DNA of 64,000 bases, from positions 12,184,001-12,248,000 of the forward strand of contig NC_071354.1 of NCBI RefSeq assembly GCF_943734655.1, read 5' to 3'. The stretch comes from Sabethes cyaneus (lineage: Eukaryota > Arthropoda > Insecta > Diptera > Culicidae). Positions 9,500-22,000 of the stretch are shown in pieces. How positions within the stretch are numbered: position 1 is the first letter of the stretch; every line of letters starts with the position of its first letter. Both the position numbers and the translations under genes were made by a program. The notes beneath the pieces were generated by a model. That model saw only the letters and a program-made list of their open reading frames with translations. It was not told where the DNA came from and did no database searches.

Positions 9500-11740
9500 T
9501 GAGCCCAGTTACTTGAGTAATTGGGTTTTCCAGACCAAAATATGCTCTTGAAAGATCGGTGCCCCACCTTCTGTTTTAGTCTAGGCACGTCAGTATAGAA
9601 GAGTCATATTTACCTCTAAAACTGATAAGGTAATCTCTAACAATTTTGCAATAAAACTAAAACTTTCGAGTGCAGCCGCTTAACAGGACTTTTGCTGACA
9701 TCATCGAGTGTCGCCTCCTCATATTTGTTGTCATTATCCTCATCGTTGTGTGAAGGTGGAATTCCACCTTCTCAAATCTTTGCTTTGGCTCGCCAACTCG
9801 TTGTCTAACCATTGTTGTTATTGCTGCTGATGGTACCCGTGCTTAGTACCATCCACCACCAGGCATGGTACCTTAATTGAATTTGGTTTGTTCGCAAATC
9901 GGTGAATTACCAGTCAGTCAGTCAGTGCCTTCCGCTACGCTCCGATGAATCGACCGCTCGGCTCGCGCGCCCCCGTGAATTTACCCGACCAGCGCAGCGC
10001 AGCGATATATCAAAGAACGGTGATCTTTTCTTGAACACCAGCCAGCCATCCAGTCAGTGCAGAAGTGTATTTGTGAGATTTTTTTGTTGTCTTCCTCACT
10101 TTTTCTGCTCCAACAATCGTGATCAGCCAAGTCGAAAATAAAACAGAACATTACTGTGCTATTATGTAGCTTATATTGTGTGGCTGTATGATGATGATCC
10201 GCACTGCTTTGAATTCTAAGCCAAGAGCCTGGGCTTAGCTAAGCTCCTCGAGGCCCAACCTATTCAGCACCAAGTGAAGCCGCCGCCGTCGCACTCTTCA
10301 AATCTTCCCCGCGATACATACTTGGTTCGGTACATGCCAACATGCTACAGCATAGAGGCTCTTGATTAGTCTCGTAATCGGCGGTTTTGTGCGCGTTGTT
10401 TTGTTTCTGTTCTGTTATTTTTATGATGACTTTTATTGGACCATGAGCTGCGGATGCTCTTTACCGCCTGACGGATGATGGTGCAACATTCTGACTTGCC
10501 GCGAGGGTTCGTTCGTGGTGGAAACGTGAAGCAGGAGGAGAAGGATGCGAGGGGGTCATTAAGGCATTCTACTTTGCGATTCATGAAGCATGAGTGAGTG
10601 AGTAAAGCCCAAGGCAACCCAGGCAAAGTCAGTGCGGGCATTCATTCACTGGAACTCTATGGGACCCCAAAAGTTGGCTTCGTCGCACCGTATGTACTCG
10701 GAATCGGGCCCCATCGAGCAGCGACAGCTGGGCATTGAACCTATTCTTGCTCCGGCTGGTTGTTCTTATTTCGCGAGGGGTTCGCTGCTTTCGGAAAACA
10801 TGACATAGGAGGAGCAGAAGAGTCTCCGACTCCGTCGTAGGGAAAATGTAGGCTAGGGAGAATAGCAGGTTTGATGGACTAATTTTCGTGTGTTTGCTAC
10901 TAATGCGCCTCGGGCTGGGTGTTTCGTGCGATAAGACGCAGTTCAGCGAAGCGTGGCGAAAGAAATCGTTCACACTGCGTGCTATCAGCATCGAGACACA
11001 ACGCGTGCCGTTTGAGTTATTTTCATTTCCAGCGGCCGGACGCGGTCGGTCGGTGTGGTTCTGCCACAGTATTCTTTGGCGCTTGTTGCTTCTCCTGCTC
11101 TGAACTGGAGCTGGCCTGTCCGGTGCGGTGGTTGACTGCATATCCGTTTGCGGCTTGTGGCTACGCTGCAGACCGAAACAAAAATATTAATTATCCATCT
11201 GTATGGGGATATTTCCGTTAGCTTCGGCCGGTCGGGCTGAACTTGACGAGATGTATGGATGTATGCATGGCTGCTGGCGATGGAAATTGTTTTCAACAGC
11301 AACCGTCCCATTTTCCGCACCTGCAATGGGTGCGGTACTTTTCTCCTCATCTTCGACAATCGGCGTATGCACGCTCTTTCGGAGTACGGGGAAAGCGGAA
11401 AAAGCGGTTCTTTTTATTGATTGAATTGAAAGATTTCGATTGTAATGAGGGAAACGGGTTTCCAGTGACGGTTGGCTTGTTTGAATAGGAAGAATTGCCG
11501 GGTTTGCTTCTTTTACGTTCTCTTAGATTTCCTATTGAATTAACAGGAAAGTATCTAATGATTCTTCGCGTTTGAATGAAACTTTCAACATGTCTTTCGT
11601 GAAGGAAATAATATTTTTAACACAGGTCAAGACCATTAGACATTAGATCTTAATATATGCAGATTTTAAATTTAGAGTTTCCTAGTTACTTAGAATCGGA
11701 AGAGTCAGAAACAACATTGAATTCACGAAAATACTCATTA
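9500..11740. other. Unique, GC-richer island; no confirmed gene
   Basis: Base composition rises well above the neighbours between about 9,680 and 11,500, and no match to other parts of the window was noticed. CAGTCAGTCAGTGC (9913 on) and CCAGTCAGTGCAG (10051 on) resemble arthropod initiator-rich 5' untranslated sequence. Overlapping frames on both strands (up to 170 codons, minus 10629-11141) show no recognisable domain. It may be regulatory DNA or an untranslated exon; neither can be shown here. Confidence 0.4.
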
Positions 11741-11743
11741 AAG

Positions 11744-11950
11744 GGTGTCCCGCATCAAATTGCGCCACGGAAAAATACTGTAGAAAATTACCCATTAGGT
11801 ATTTTCTCCTGAAAATTTAGATAGAAGCAATTTAGAGTTTATTATTCACACTGCATTTTTATCGCAGTCAGTTTTTCCAAAATTGGAAAAAATGGCGTCA
11901 CCAAAAAAGCGCCTTTGCCGTTCAACCCATCAGCTGCGCCTATGCTGAAT
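11744..11950 (+). mobile_element. Mariner-superfamily 5' remnant
   Basis: It starts AAGGGTGTCCCGCATC and has a short frame at 11892 reading MASPKKRLCRSTHQLRLC before a stop. A GGGTGTCCC-type end followed by a short leader and a start codon with a basic N-terminus is typical of some mariner-superfamily elements. Only this fragment is present, and it ends where the GCTGCGCCTATGC repeat (also at 15795) begins. Assignment is by pattern only. Confidence 0.45.
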
Positions 11951-12670
11951 ATTTTCATCTACAGTATGGATAGGATACTCCAGAGATGAACTGGAAAGAC
12001 TGAACTTGTAGAGTATATTTATTTATAATGCTTATTTATTACCTTGCTTTCTTTCATTTTTTCGACCCTTCCGACGAAAGACTTGTTCCACATAGCCAAC
12101 ATAATTGATAAAAGGAATCGCAAGTGAGTGAATATAAATAGAATGGCCCGATGCGACCATAGCCAAATTAAAAGAAATTTTTCGTACGACCCATTTACCC
12201 ACCTATGGTAACCAAAATATTTCTGTATGGCCATAAACTGAAATGATTCGGTACAATCATTGTTGGTGAAGTATATGGTTCGGTACGACCATAGATGAAA
12301 TCAATGGTTCGGTACGACCATAGATGAAATCAATGATTCGGTACGACCATTGATAAGTGAAATGATCCAGTACGATCAATGTTCAATGGAGTACACTCAA
12401 GTCGCTTTTTACGTGAAGGATACGTTCAACGTAAATCAAAGTAAATTCCGAAATTCACATAAAAACTGCGTAAATTCCAAAATTCGCGTAAAAAATCATG
12501 TAAATTCCAAAACTCACGTAAAAAACCTCGTGAATTCAAAAATAAACCCGTAAATTACGAGAGTCGCGTGAAAAATACCACGTAAATTCCGAGATTCCCA
12601 TAAAAACGGCTTCAGTGTGTTTGGTTCGGTACGACCATAGATGCATGAAATGTTTCGGTACGACCATTAT
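11929..12670 (+). repeat. Dispersed repeat with GGTTCGGTACGACC array, copy 1
   Basis: It matches 15793-16390 in the same orientation (GCTGCGCCTATGC, TTCTTTCATTTTTTCGACCC, AAAGACTTGTTCCACATAGCC, TGGCCCGATGCGACCATA). It ends in a minisatellite of ~30-bp units with core GGTTCGGTACGACCATAGATG (12234-12360 and 12622-12667). Between these lies a second array (12415-12605) of ~29-bp units with core ACGTAAATTCCGAAATTC, itself partly palindromic. Confidence 0.8.
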
Positions 12671-13285
12671 CACTGTGGTCCAGAAAGCCAAATTAGGTAG
12701 TATAAATTGTTTACTCAGTAATCGATGATTTTAGGTTATTCACCAGTTACCAACAAAATCTTAATTTAAGATGCCGCTTTTTTGGCATGAGCTATTTTAG
12801 GGTGACCCTTAAATTAACCAAGATCCAGAAATTAACTTTTTTGAAATTTTTGAAGCGCCTTAGTAGAATACGAAACCTAAAATTAAAAAACGAAAACAGA
12901 CACTGAGGAAGCCTGCAAGTCGTAGGCGAAATACGTATCTGTCGTGAATAAAATATACACAGTAGAATTAAATTGGATAAGTTTTCTTCTTTTTAATTTC
13001 AGAAATTAACTTCTAAACGAAACAAGATAGAGGGATATTCACTTCAGCACGTTTAAAGCCTGTAGTATTTTAAGTAATATTGCAAAGGACGGAATCGCTT
13101 TATTTCAAACCGTTTCCATATCAGGGCGTTTTTCCGGAATTAGGTTAGAGTGACCGCTATTTTGCGATTTTTCTCTGTAACTTTTTTATTTTGCATTTCT
13201 CGCAAAACACTTCTTTAGATGACTTTTGAGGCTCAATAAGACGCAATTTTTGGTAAAAAAGACTGCGTACTTAACTTCTACACTT
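12671..13285. other. Unassigned sequence
   Basis: No coding region was seen. The block at 12899-12960 (CACTGAGGAAGCCTGCAAG, CGTAGGCGAAATACG) resembles the 3' ends of many insect repeats, but no full element could be outlined. Confidence 0.35.
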
Positions 13286-13392
13286 CCCAAGTAACAATTT
13301 GGGTTTTATTACGCACTTATGATGGCATTTACGATCAAAATTGGCCTTGAAAACCGCCATAAGATTACAATAAAACTCACGTTATGTCAAGT
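13286..13392. mobile_element. Tiny (~107-bp) MITE, family A, decayed copy
   Basis: It starts CCCAAGTAACAATTTGGG and matches the intact copy at 50635-50742 over its whole length (ATTACGCACTTATGATGGC, AAAACCGCCATAAGA, TACAATAAAACTCAC). The right terminal repeat has decayed and no TA pair is evident. Confidence 0.75.
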
Positions 13393-13974
13393 TTTGTGTT
13401 AAAAATAGACTATTTCCAAATGTTAGTATCTTGGAAAGATTAAAATCGGTTGATTAGAACATAGTTTTCTATGCATAATATCAAAAAATTGGAGGAGAAA
13501 TTTTTGTCTATCTAACATAATGCTGTTTTGAATATATAGGGTACAAAAAGGGAACGCGTTGCGGCATAACTCCGGAACGCCTTGATTATTCTTTCTCAAA
13601 CTTGGCGTACATGTTTTTTGACATAAGTAAATCAGCACAGGGGGCTGGCAAAAGGATGGTAGTTCCTATAAATTTGCGGAAAGTTAGGCGAAGCAAAGTC
13701 ATTGAAGCAACACTTGCTTGGTTTGTAATTCATTTCCTTTTACCTAGCCTGGGGCCGCGCGTTGCAGAAGGTTAGTGTGCCACGACTTTCAATATCCACC
13801 ATCGTTGATGGAATTGCGTTAGTTTTAGACACAAATTGTGTCTCGTCCGCACCTATTGTAGTCAACTACTGAATGAGAATTTTAATTAGTTTTCTACCCG
13901 GGACAGGGTTTTATCAGCGACCACCATCTTTTTGTCTTTCAGCTACTTGTACATATGTTTTCGATAATGTTGAA
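13393..13974. other. Unassigned sequence
   Basis: It contains a GGGTACAAAAAGGGAACGCG stretch (about 13540) and a short pyrimidine/purine-mixed region. No gene or clear element boundary was seen. Confidence 0.35.
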
Positions 13975-14110
13975 AATCTTACGCGAGCGAGTGTGAGAAG
14001 CACAGCATCCAACGCTTATTCCACTGACGCAAGCCTACGACAAACTGCTGGTACTGTGTGCATACATTCTGCTACCTACACACTCGCGACTGTATAACCT
14101 CATAGCATTT
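13975..14110 (+). repeat. Partial third copy of the 2.6-kb / 40.6-kb repeat
   Basis: It shares GAGCGAGTGTGAGAAGCA, CAACGCTTATTCC, TGTGTGCATACATTCTG and CTACCTACACACTCGCGA with 2655-2830 and 40635-40740, then stops matching. A truncated copy. Confidence 0.65.
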
Positions 14111-14334
14111 TTCTGTACAGCCCGCCCACGAAGCCAAAGCTGGTTCTTGGTTAAGTCAAGAGTCTCCCTAGAATAGCTCATGCCAAAAAAGCGACTTCCT
14201 AAATTATGATTTTGTTGCCAACACGTCAATAGTCTAAAACCTTCGACGACTGGGTAAACAATTTATTCCACCTAATTTGGCTTTCAGGACCATAGTGTAA
14301 TGATAGACAAATGAAGTGTTTCGGTGTGTTTCTT

Positions 14335-14475
14335 GTAGAATGAAGTGTATGGTTCGGTACGACCATAGATGGATGAAATGGTTCGGTGCGACCATTGGTA
14401 AATAAAATGATTCTCTATGGCAGAGAATTGAATGGTCCGGTTCGGCATTACATAAATGAAATATTTCGTTACGAT
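14335..14475 (+). repeat. GGTTCGGTACGACCATAG minisatellite fragment
   Basis: Four or five diverged ~30-bp units of the array seen at 12.2-12.7 kb. Confidence 0.7.
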
Positions 14476-14589
14476 TATTGTAGAATAAATTAAATATCAG
14501 ATGATGGCCGAATAAAACACAAATAGTAAGCTGAAACGTAATCAAAGCACGGCATGGGGCTTAAACGTCCTTTCTAAGAGCTGACCCTC

Positions 14590-14740
14590 CTTTATCGACA
14601 GGCTTTACAACCGGCAATTAGTTACGGGGCTAGGGCAACAATCATACTGACTCTATCTAGCAGCATCGCCTAGCCGAGATTCGAACATACGACGACTGCT
14701 TTGTTAGACCAACATCGTACCTCGAAACCAACTAAGGGTA
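14590..14740 (-). mobile_element. tRNA-derived SINE, second copy
   Basis: Reverse-orientation copy of the SINE at 1892-2065. Minus strand: GAGGTACGATGTTGGTCTAAC, GTTCGAATCTCGGC, GATAGAGTCAGTATGATTG, CTAGCCCCGTAAC and GCCTGTCGATAAAGGAGG. Divergence of a few percent to ~15 percent suggests an old insertion. It lies between two pieces of the GGTTCGGTACGACC array. Confidence 0.75.
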
Positions 14741-14824
14741 ATCAATGAAGCTTAATATTTCACCGATAGAAATCAATTTGAACACATGCACATAAAAGCT
14801 CGGTGACTAAAACCAAGTAATTAT

Positions 14825-14990
14825 TCAATAAAGTATACGGTTTGGTACGACCATAGATGGATGAAATGGTTCGGTACGACGGTACGATGATTTACGACCA
14901 TTGTTCAATGAAAAAATATGGATCGGTAAGATCATAGATGAATGAAATGGCTTGATACGCATTGGTAAATAAAGTGGTTTTGCATGATTA
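14825..14990 (+). repeat. GGTTCGGTACGACCATAG minisatellite fragment
   Basis: Continuation of the array on the far side of the SINE: TTTGGTACGACCATAGATGGATGAAATGG-type units with substitutions. Confidence 0.65.
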
Positions 14991-15229
14991 TTGTCGAAAA
15001 GAAGTAGTTTTACTGGTTTAGGCTATTCATTTATTTAGATTTTTGGCAGATAAAATGGTTGATCTGTTTTAAACAGATTTTCAAAGCTGTATTGGATTCT
15101 GAAAAACTGCTAACGTATTTAAGTGACTTTTACAATGAACAGCATGGAATTGTTTTTGTGCTTTTCATCGCATTCAGCAATGTAGGTTGTAAATATGTAC
15201 GAGCCATCACTGATTGGCAACGAAGACTG

Positions 15230-15535
15230 GGAAGTGCCGGTGATTGCGCCAGACTGCTGTATCATCTGGGCGATCTGGCGCTACACGGATAAACCTCCGC
15301 CACAAACTTTGTCCCAGTTTCGTTTGTCAATGGAGGCAGTCCTTCATACAGCGAAGATTTTCAAATCATCGTAGTTAGCGTAAATAAATTTGCATCTATA
15401 ACCAAGCGAGAATGCAATATCGATGAAGAAAATGGTGAACAAAAGTGGTCCCAAATTGATTCCTTGAGAACACCAGAAGTATTAACATGCTGAAGAGACG
15501 TATTACCCGTGCTTACCATGAAGTATTCCTGTAAT
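15230..15535 (-). pseudogene. Jockey-like LINE reverse transcriptase remnant
   Basis: On the minus strand, frames broken by at least two shifts read SGVLK, then GINLGPLLFTIFFIDIAF, then YANYDDLKIFAV. These correspond to the conserved GVPQGS.LGPLLF and F/YADD blocks of Jockey-type LINE reverse transcriptases. The catalytic aspartate pair survives but is preceded by a two-residue insertion (YA-NY-DD). Clade assignment is from motif style only. Its 5' side runs into the 175-bp segment that is duplicated downstream. Confidence 0.6.
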
Positions 15536-15710
15536 TAGATAGTATGAAAAGCATAAAACCAATTTACTCGTTGCTCTCTTTCGCAACAATCTACGGAGTA
15601 TATTCAAGACGCCTTGTCAAACAAAAAATGGCGAGTTAAAAACTAATTGAAACATAATTTCTACAACAAATAGGACATAATAGCTATATTGTTTTGCCTC
15701 ATATTAATTT
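15536..15710 (+). repeat. 175-bp direct duplication, copy 1
   Basis: Identical to 16391-16565 except for one substitution noticed (CAAACAAAAAATGG versus CAAATAAAAAATGG). This copy is continuous with the LINE remnant. Confidence 0.95.
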
Positions 15711-15792
15711 GACTAACTGAACTGACTGAAACTAAATAAATAACATTCATCAAAGGGTTGCCTTCCTGCCGGTAAAGGGCAATTTACATCTT

Positions 15793-16390
15793 GAGCTGCG
15801 CCTATGCAAATTATTTTCATTTACAATCCGTAAATTTTATTAAAAACATTAATCACATGTACAATAACATATTACTTGTTTCGAAGGGTTATTTGTTTGG
15901 TACATTATAGGAAAGTTATTTCATCCATGTTTTATTATCCCAGTATGGAACTTGAATGACTAAACTTGTAGCGAATGTTTTTTAAGATGCTTGTTTATTA
16001 CCTTGCGTTCTTTCATTTTTTCGACCCTTCCGATGAAAGACTTGGTCCACATGGCCAACTTACTTGATAAAAGGAAACTCAAGTGAGCCGAACTCTGAAT
16101 ATAAATGGAACGGCCCGATGCGACCATAACCAAATTAAAAGAAATGTTGCCGTACGACTCATTTACCCACCTATGGTGACCTAAACATTACTGTAAGACC
16201 ATATACCGAAATGATTCGGTACAATAATTGTTGGTGAAGTATCTGGTTCGGTACGACCATAGATGAATTAAATGGTTCGGTACAATCATTGATAAGTGAA
16301 ATGATCCAAAGTAAATTCCGAAATTCACGTAAAAAACCGCGTAAATTCCAAAGCTCACGTAAATAACCTTGTGAACTCAAAAATTCGCGA
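15793..16390 (+). repeat. Dispersed repeat with GGTTCGGTACGACC array, copy 2
   Basis: Same family as 11929-12670, with the same order of blocks, but only two to three minisatellite units and a short stretch of the ACGTAAATTCC array before it ends exactly where the second copy of the 175-bp duplication begins. Confidence 0.8.
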
Positions 16391-16565
16391 TAGATAGTAT
16401 GAAAAGCATAAAACCAATTTACTCGTTGCTCTCTTTCGCAACAATCTACGGAGTATATTCAAGACGCCTTGTCAAATAAAAAATGGCGAGTTAAAAACTA
16501 ATTGAAACATAATTTCTACAACAAATAGGACATAATAGCTATATTGTTTTGCCTCATATTAATTT
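16391..16565 (+). repeat. 175-bp direct duplication, copy 2
   Basis: Near-identical copy of 15536-15710, with its start 855 bp away. Because the intervening dispersed repeat diverges much more from its own relative at 11.9 kb, the duplication is the younger event. Confidence 0.95.
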
Positions 16566-19055
16566 AAATTTCGACTCAATTTTATAGTATTATCTGGTTT
16601 ATTAGTATATTTTACTATTTGTAGTCTAGATTGTTAAAACTAATTGCCAACCCACGAGTACTCGTCCTGTTGCATTTACTAAAAAACACATGTCGGGTGT
16701 TAACTTTATCTCGAAATATCTGGGGATTCAGCAGCTAAGTTCTAAGCAATTAGTACGATAATTGGTTTACTCGAAGAGCATTTGACAAATAAAACAATTC
16801 TATCAAGGATGTGGATTGTTCAGTGAAGTCGATAAATCGTATGTGAATAACTATGACACAAGTCAGCAATTATTAAGTTGACAATACGTCGTTTCGTCGC
16901 AAATTACTGACCGCTCCATAAAATGTAAACCATGGTTCTGTAAGTCGAGTCAATTATCGATCCATTTAAAACCCGTTTAGAGGTCCTGGACTTAATTGCA
17001 CCGTATTTATTTGTAGATAATATTGACCAACAATTTCAATTAAATAAAATTGTTCTTCTGAACGTTGAAAGCACATGATCAACACTCAATCCTCTACCGC
17101 AGAGATATTTTAAGCCACTTCCGATGCTTGTGCAAATCTCAATTTTGAATGTCAATAATCAAATTAGCCCGATTCGATCCTTCTTATCTCTGATCTAAAC
17201 GCAAAACACGAACAACTGATTACGGGTTTGTCAGGTTGTGTCCATTGTCACCCGTTCGAAAACAGAGTTTACTCAAATCTGCTTGGCTGGCCGCACCTTC
17301 CATTAATTATTACCTACTTTTATTCCGCTCAGGGAAAAAAAATGTTGAGCAAAAATCCACCTGTTCAATGTTAAAATTAAAATAACAACATATTCCTACC
17401 GAGAATGGCAATGTTTCTACCTTGACTTATCTTGCTCTACCGGTGGCAAACGAAGCCTTGCCCCTCATCGTTGTCGACGACGATTCAGTACCGATTGTCC
17501 TTCCCATAGGAATGCCGGCCATTTTTTCTCGTTCTACGACGACCATAATTAAAACTCAATTACCATTCATCATGGCCCGTTCGAGAGCCAGCCAACCAGC
17601 CAGCCAGGCTTATCCTTTCGCTTGATTCTGTCACCATTGGGTAAACCAGTGGTGCTGCGACTGCGTTTATCTGTCTCTCCCCACAACAAGACATTTAATA
17701 ATGAATGTGATTTATGAAATAGAGTACAAGAATCAGTCGAGACAGAATCCCACCCGTTCGTCTGCTGTTGCTGTTCGGTTCGGGCTGTGCTACTCCTGCT
17801 TCGATCGCTGACAGGCGGGGTGTGTTTCACCGAGCTTGACAACTTGCACAGAAGTACACGGCCGACTTGAACCAACAACCACCACCTGAAAGAACCGCCG
17901 CTGCTGCTGGCTCAGCCCCCGGTGCCGGATCGAAACGAAGCACTTTGCGTTTGATGATTAATTTCCCGTCCGTAGAAATCTATCTGAGAATACTGCCTGC
18001 AATTGCAATGCATCTCAAGGTGGTCTTGACCTATCGTGTAAGGTTCCGCGTCCTGATTTCGTTAGCTCCGACGGAAAATAGAACACATACAAACCCGCCA
18101 ACCAACCCAACAGTGGAAGATAGACACCGAGAGTTTCCATTTCAGAACACCTTGGTAGGTACATAACAGCAAACTTGTCAGCATATCGAGCTGGTAATTA
18201 ACTTTAGCACGCTATTCGGTTCGGTTGAGTTACCGTGCTTGCTCCGGCCGATTATTACGAGTGTGTGACAGGAGCAATTTCTCGAGCTGCACTTGACTTT
18301 TGTACACGCGGGTAAACGAGAAGCCACTTGTGTTTTTGAACAGCAACATCGGCTCATTGTGCGCGCATGATGTGAGCATTTCCCGCCACCTGCACCACCC
18401 GGGGCGGCAAACCCACCCGGAGCGCTCCAGAACCCCACCGGAGGAGGTTGAGGTTGTTCGTAGCAGTTTTGCCGACTTGAATTGCGAACGGTAGTTTACA
18501 CGGTTTAAGCTTTGTTTGTTCGCAGCTCGTTGCAATCGCGACGGGACATAAATAGTACATACTGCATACATACTTAGAGCGGTCGCAGGCTCCGTGCATC
18601 AATCTAAATTGGTTTGGGAAACGAAACCGGTCCAGCTTTGCCAGGTAATGTTCGGCGCTCGAGTGCAATTAAACATGAAAAGCATGAACCACACAAAAGT
18701 AGGTGACCTGTGCCCTGAACGACACTCGAAGCGAATAAAGCTTCCTGGTAGCGTAGTGCAGTGACGAGCGGTAGCAGCAGTTGGTGCTACTGAATTACGC
18801 ATCCGCTTTCGTCCCACGTTATGAGCAGATAATAATTGCAAAGCCCCCAACAAATGAGGCGCAAATGATATGAGTCTGTTTTTAATTAGTGCAAAGTAAT
18901 AAATCTTCAGATAGTTCGTGCGGCAAATAATGCCTGCCCGTGGTTACATTTTCACGCCCCATTGTAGTCGTCTTTAATTTCTCACAGAATGGTGTTCTGG
19001 GTTGACGTACGAACTGTGACTTAGGGATAAGTCAGTGCCGCATTTGTTGTGGCTC
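16566..19055. other. Unique sequence with GC-richer core
   Basis: From about 17,400 to 18,850 the sequence is GC-richer and not repeated in the window. Several overlapping frames of 60-113 codons exist on both strands between 17,422 and 18,853; none has a recognisable domain or outranks the others. Low-complexity GCCAGCC repeats occur at 17,588-17,610. Candidate non-coding regulatory or untranslated exon DNA. Confidence 0.4.
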
Positions 19056-19059
19056 TAAG

Positions 19060-22000
19060 ATTTTTCGAATCTCTTTGGTATTGGTTTTTCGACTTTTCTA
19101 CTTGTAGACTGTTGGCTTTGCCACTTTTTGATTCTTTGACCTTTCAACTTCACGACTTTTTGTCTCTTCGGCCTTTCGATCTTTTGACTTTTCGACTTTT
19201 CTACTCTTCGGCTCTTCGACTTTTCGACTATTCAACTCTTCGATTTTTTCACTTTTCAACTTTTCGACTTTTCGACCTTTTGACTCTTCGATTTTCCGAC
19301 TTTTCGACTCTTCAACTGTTCGACTTTTCAATTTTTAGCATTTTCAACTCTTCGACTTTTTGACTTTTTTACTTTTCGACTATTCGGCTCTTCCAATTTT
19401 CAACTTTACGACTTTTTGACTTTTGGATTTTCGACTTTACAACTTTTTGCTTTTTCAACTCTTCGACTTTTCGACTTTTCGACTTTTCGACCTTTAGACT
19501 TTTCGATTTTTCTATTCTTCGACTTGAAGGCATTTCAATTTTTCGACTTTTCGAACTTTCGGCTTTTCGATTTTTCGACCTTTCGATCTCTCGACCATTC
19601 GACCTTTTGGACGTTTTGATTTTTTCGACTATTCAACTTTTCGACGTTTTGATTTTTCAACTCTTCGACTTTTTGACTTTTAGACTTTTCAACCTTACGA
19701 CTTTTCAACTTTTCGATGTTTTGATTTTTCGACTTTTTGGCCTTTCGACCTGTCGACTTTTCTACTTTTCTACTTTTTGACTCTTCAACTTTTCAACTTT
19801 TAAACTTTCCAGCGCTTCGACTTTTTGACTTTTAGACTTGTAGATCTTTCGACTTTTCGACTTTCAACATTTCGGCCTTTCGACCTTCCGACTTTTTGAA
19901 TTTACGACTTGTTGACTTTTCAATTTTTCAACTTTACAACTATTCTGTTCAACTTTACGACTTTTCGACTTTGTGACTTTTCAACTTTTCGGCCTTTCGA
20001 TCTTTCGACTTTTCTACTCTGCGACTTTTTGATTTTTCTTCTCTTCGACTTTTTTACTTTTCGACTTTTCGGGCTTTTGACCTTTCGACATTTTGATTTT
20101 TCGACTCTTCGACTTTTCAACTCTTCGACTTTTTGATTTTTCGACTTTTCGGCCTTTCGTCTTTTCCACTTTTCGGCTTTTAGACTTTTCAACTCTTCGA
20201 CTTTTTGACTTTTAGACTGTTGGACCTTTCGACTTTTCAACTTTTTGACTTTTCGAATTTTTGACTCTTCAACTGATCGACTTTTCAACTTGTCGGTTTT
20301 TCAATTTTTCAACTTTACGACTATTCGACCTTTCGACTTTTAGACTATTCAACTTTACGACTTTTCTTTTTCGACTTTTCGATTTTCGAATTTTCGACTA
20401 TTCAACTCTTCGATTTTTTCACTTTTCAACTTTTCGACTTTTCGACCTTTTGATTCTACGACTTTCCGACTTTTCGACTCTTTAACTGTTCGAATTTTCT
20501 ACTTTTAGAATTTTCAACTCTTCGACTTTTTTGCTTTTCGACTATTCGGCCTTTCGACTTTTCGGCTCTTCCAGTTTTCAATTTTACGACTTTTTGCCTT
20601 TGAGTTTTCGACTTTACAACTTTTTGCTTTTTCAACTCTTCGACTTTTCGACCTTTAGACTTTTCGATTTTTCTATTCTTCGACTCTTCGACTTGAAGGC
20701 ATTTCAATTTTTCGACTTTTCGACCTTTCGGCTTTTCGATTTTTCGACCTTTCGATCTCTCGACCATTCGACCTTTCAACTTTTCGACTATTCAACTTTT
20801 CGACGGTTTGATTTTTCAACTCTTCGACTTTTAGACTTTTTAACCTTACGACTTTTCAACTCTTCAACGTTTTGATTTTTCGACTTTTCGAGCTGTCAAC
20901 TTTTCTACTCTTTGACTCTTCGACTTTTCAACCTTTCGACTTTTAGACTTTTCAACGCTTCGAATTTTAGACTTTTCAACGCTTCGACTTTTTGATTTTT
21001 CGACTTTTTTACTTTTAGATATTTCGACCTTTCGACTTTTCGAATTTTCGACTCTTCACCTGTTTGACTTTTGGACTTGTCGGCTTTTCAATTTTTCAAC
21101 TTTACGACTATTCGATCTTTTGACTTTTCGAATCTTCGTTTGTTCAACTTTACGACTTTTCTACTTTTCGATTTTTTGACTTTTCAGCTCTTCGACTTTT
21201 CCACTTTTTAACTTTTGGACCTTTCGACTTTTCTACTCTTCAACTCTTCGACTTTTCGACTTTTTGGTTTTTCAATTCTTCGACTTCTTTTCTTTTCGAT
21301 TTTTTGACTTTTCGGGCTTTCGACCTTTCGACTTTTTGATTTCTCGACCTTTTGACCTTTCGACTTTTCGACTTTTTGACCTTCCGACATTTCTGTTCGA
21401 CATTTCAACTCTTCGACTTTTTGATTTTTCAACTTTACGACTATTCGACCTTTCGACTTTTCGACTATTCAACTTTACGACTATTCAACTTTACGACTTT
21501 TCTACTTTTCAACTTTTGGATTTTCGAATCTTTCGACTTTTTAACTCTTCGCCTGTTAGATTTTTCGACTTTTCAACTCTTCGACTTTTTGACTTTTAGA
21601 TTTTTTGACTTTTTGACCTTTCGATTTTTCGACTTATCGACTCTACAACTGTTCGACTTTTCGATTTGTCGACTTTTCAATCTTTTGACTTTTCGACTAT
21701 TCGACTTTTCGACTCTTCGACTTTTCAACTTTACGACTTTTCTACTTTTCGACTTTTCTACTTTTCGGCCTTTCGACCTTTCGACTTTTCGACTTTTGTA
21801 TTCTTCGACTTGTCGGGTTTTCAATGTTTCGACTTTTCGACCTTTCGACTTTTCAACTCTTCGACGTTTTGATTTTTCGTCTTTTCGGCCTTTCGACCTT
21901 TCGAGTTTTCTACTCTTTGACTCTTCGACTTTTAGACTTTGCAACGCTTCTTCTTTTTGACTTCGCGACCTTTCGACTTTTCGACATTTCGACCTTTCAA

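Noticed and set aside
10629..11141. 170-codon minus-strand frame in the first GC-rich island
   Set aside because: Low-complexity composition, three other frames open across it, no domain.
21352..21960. 202-codon open frame with FDFSTFRL repeats (and its minus-strand mirror KSRKVE)
   Set aside because: Entirely within the (CGACTTTT)n satellite; 8-bp units without stops give open frames in several phases on both strands.
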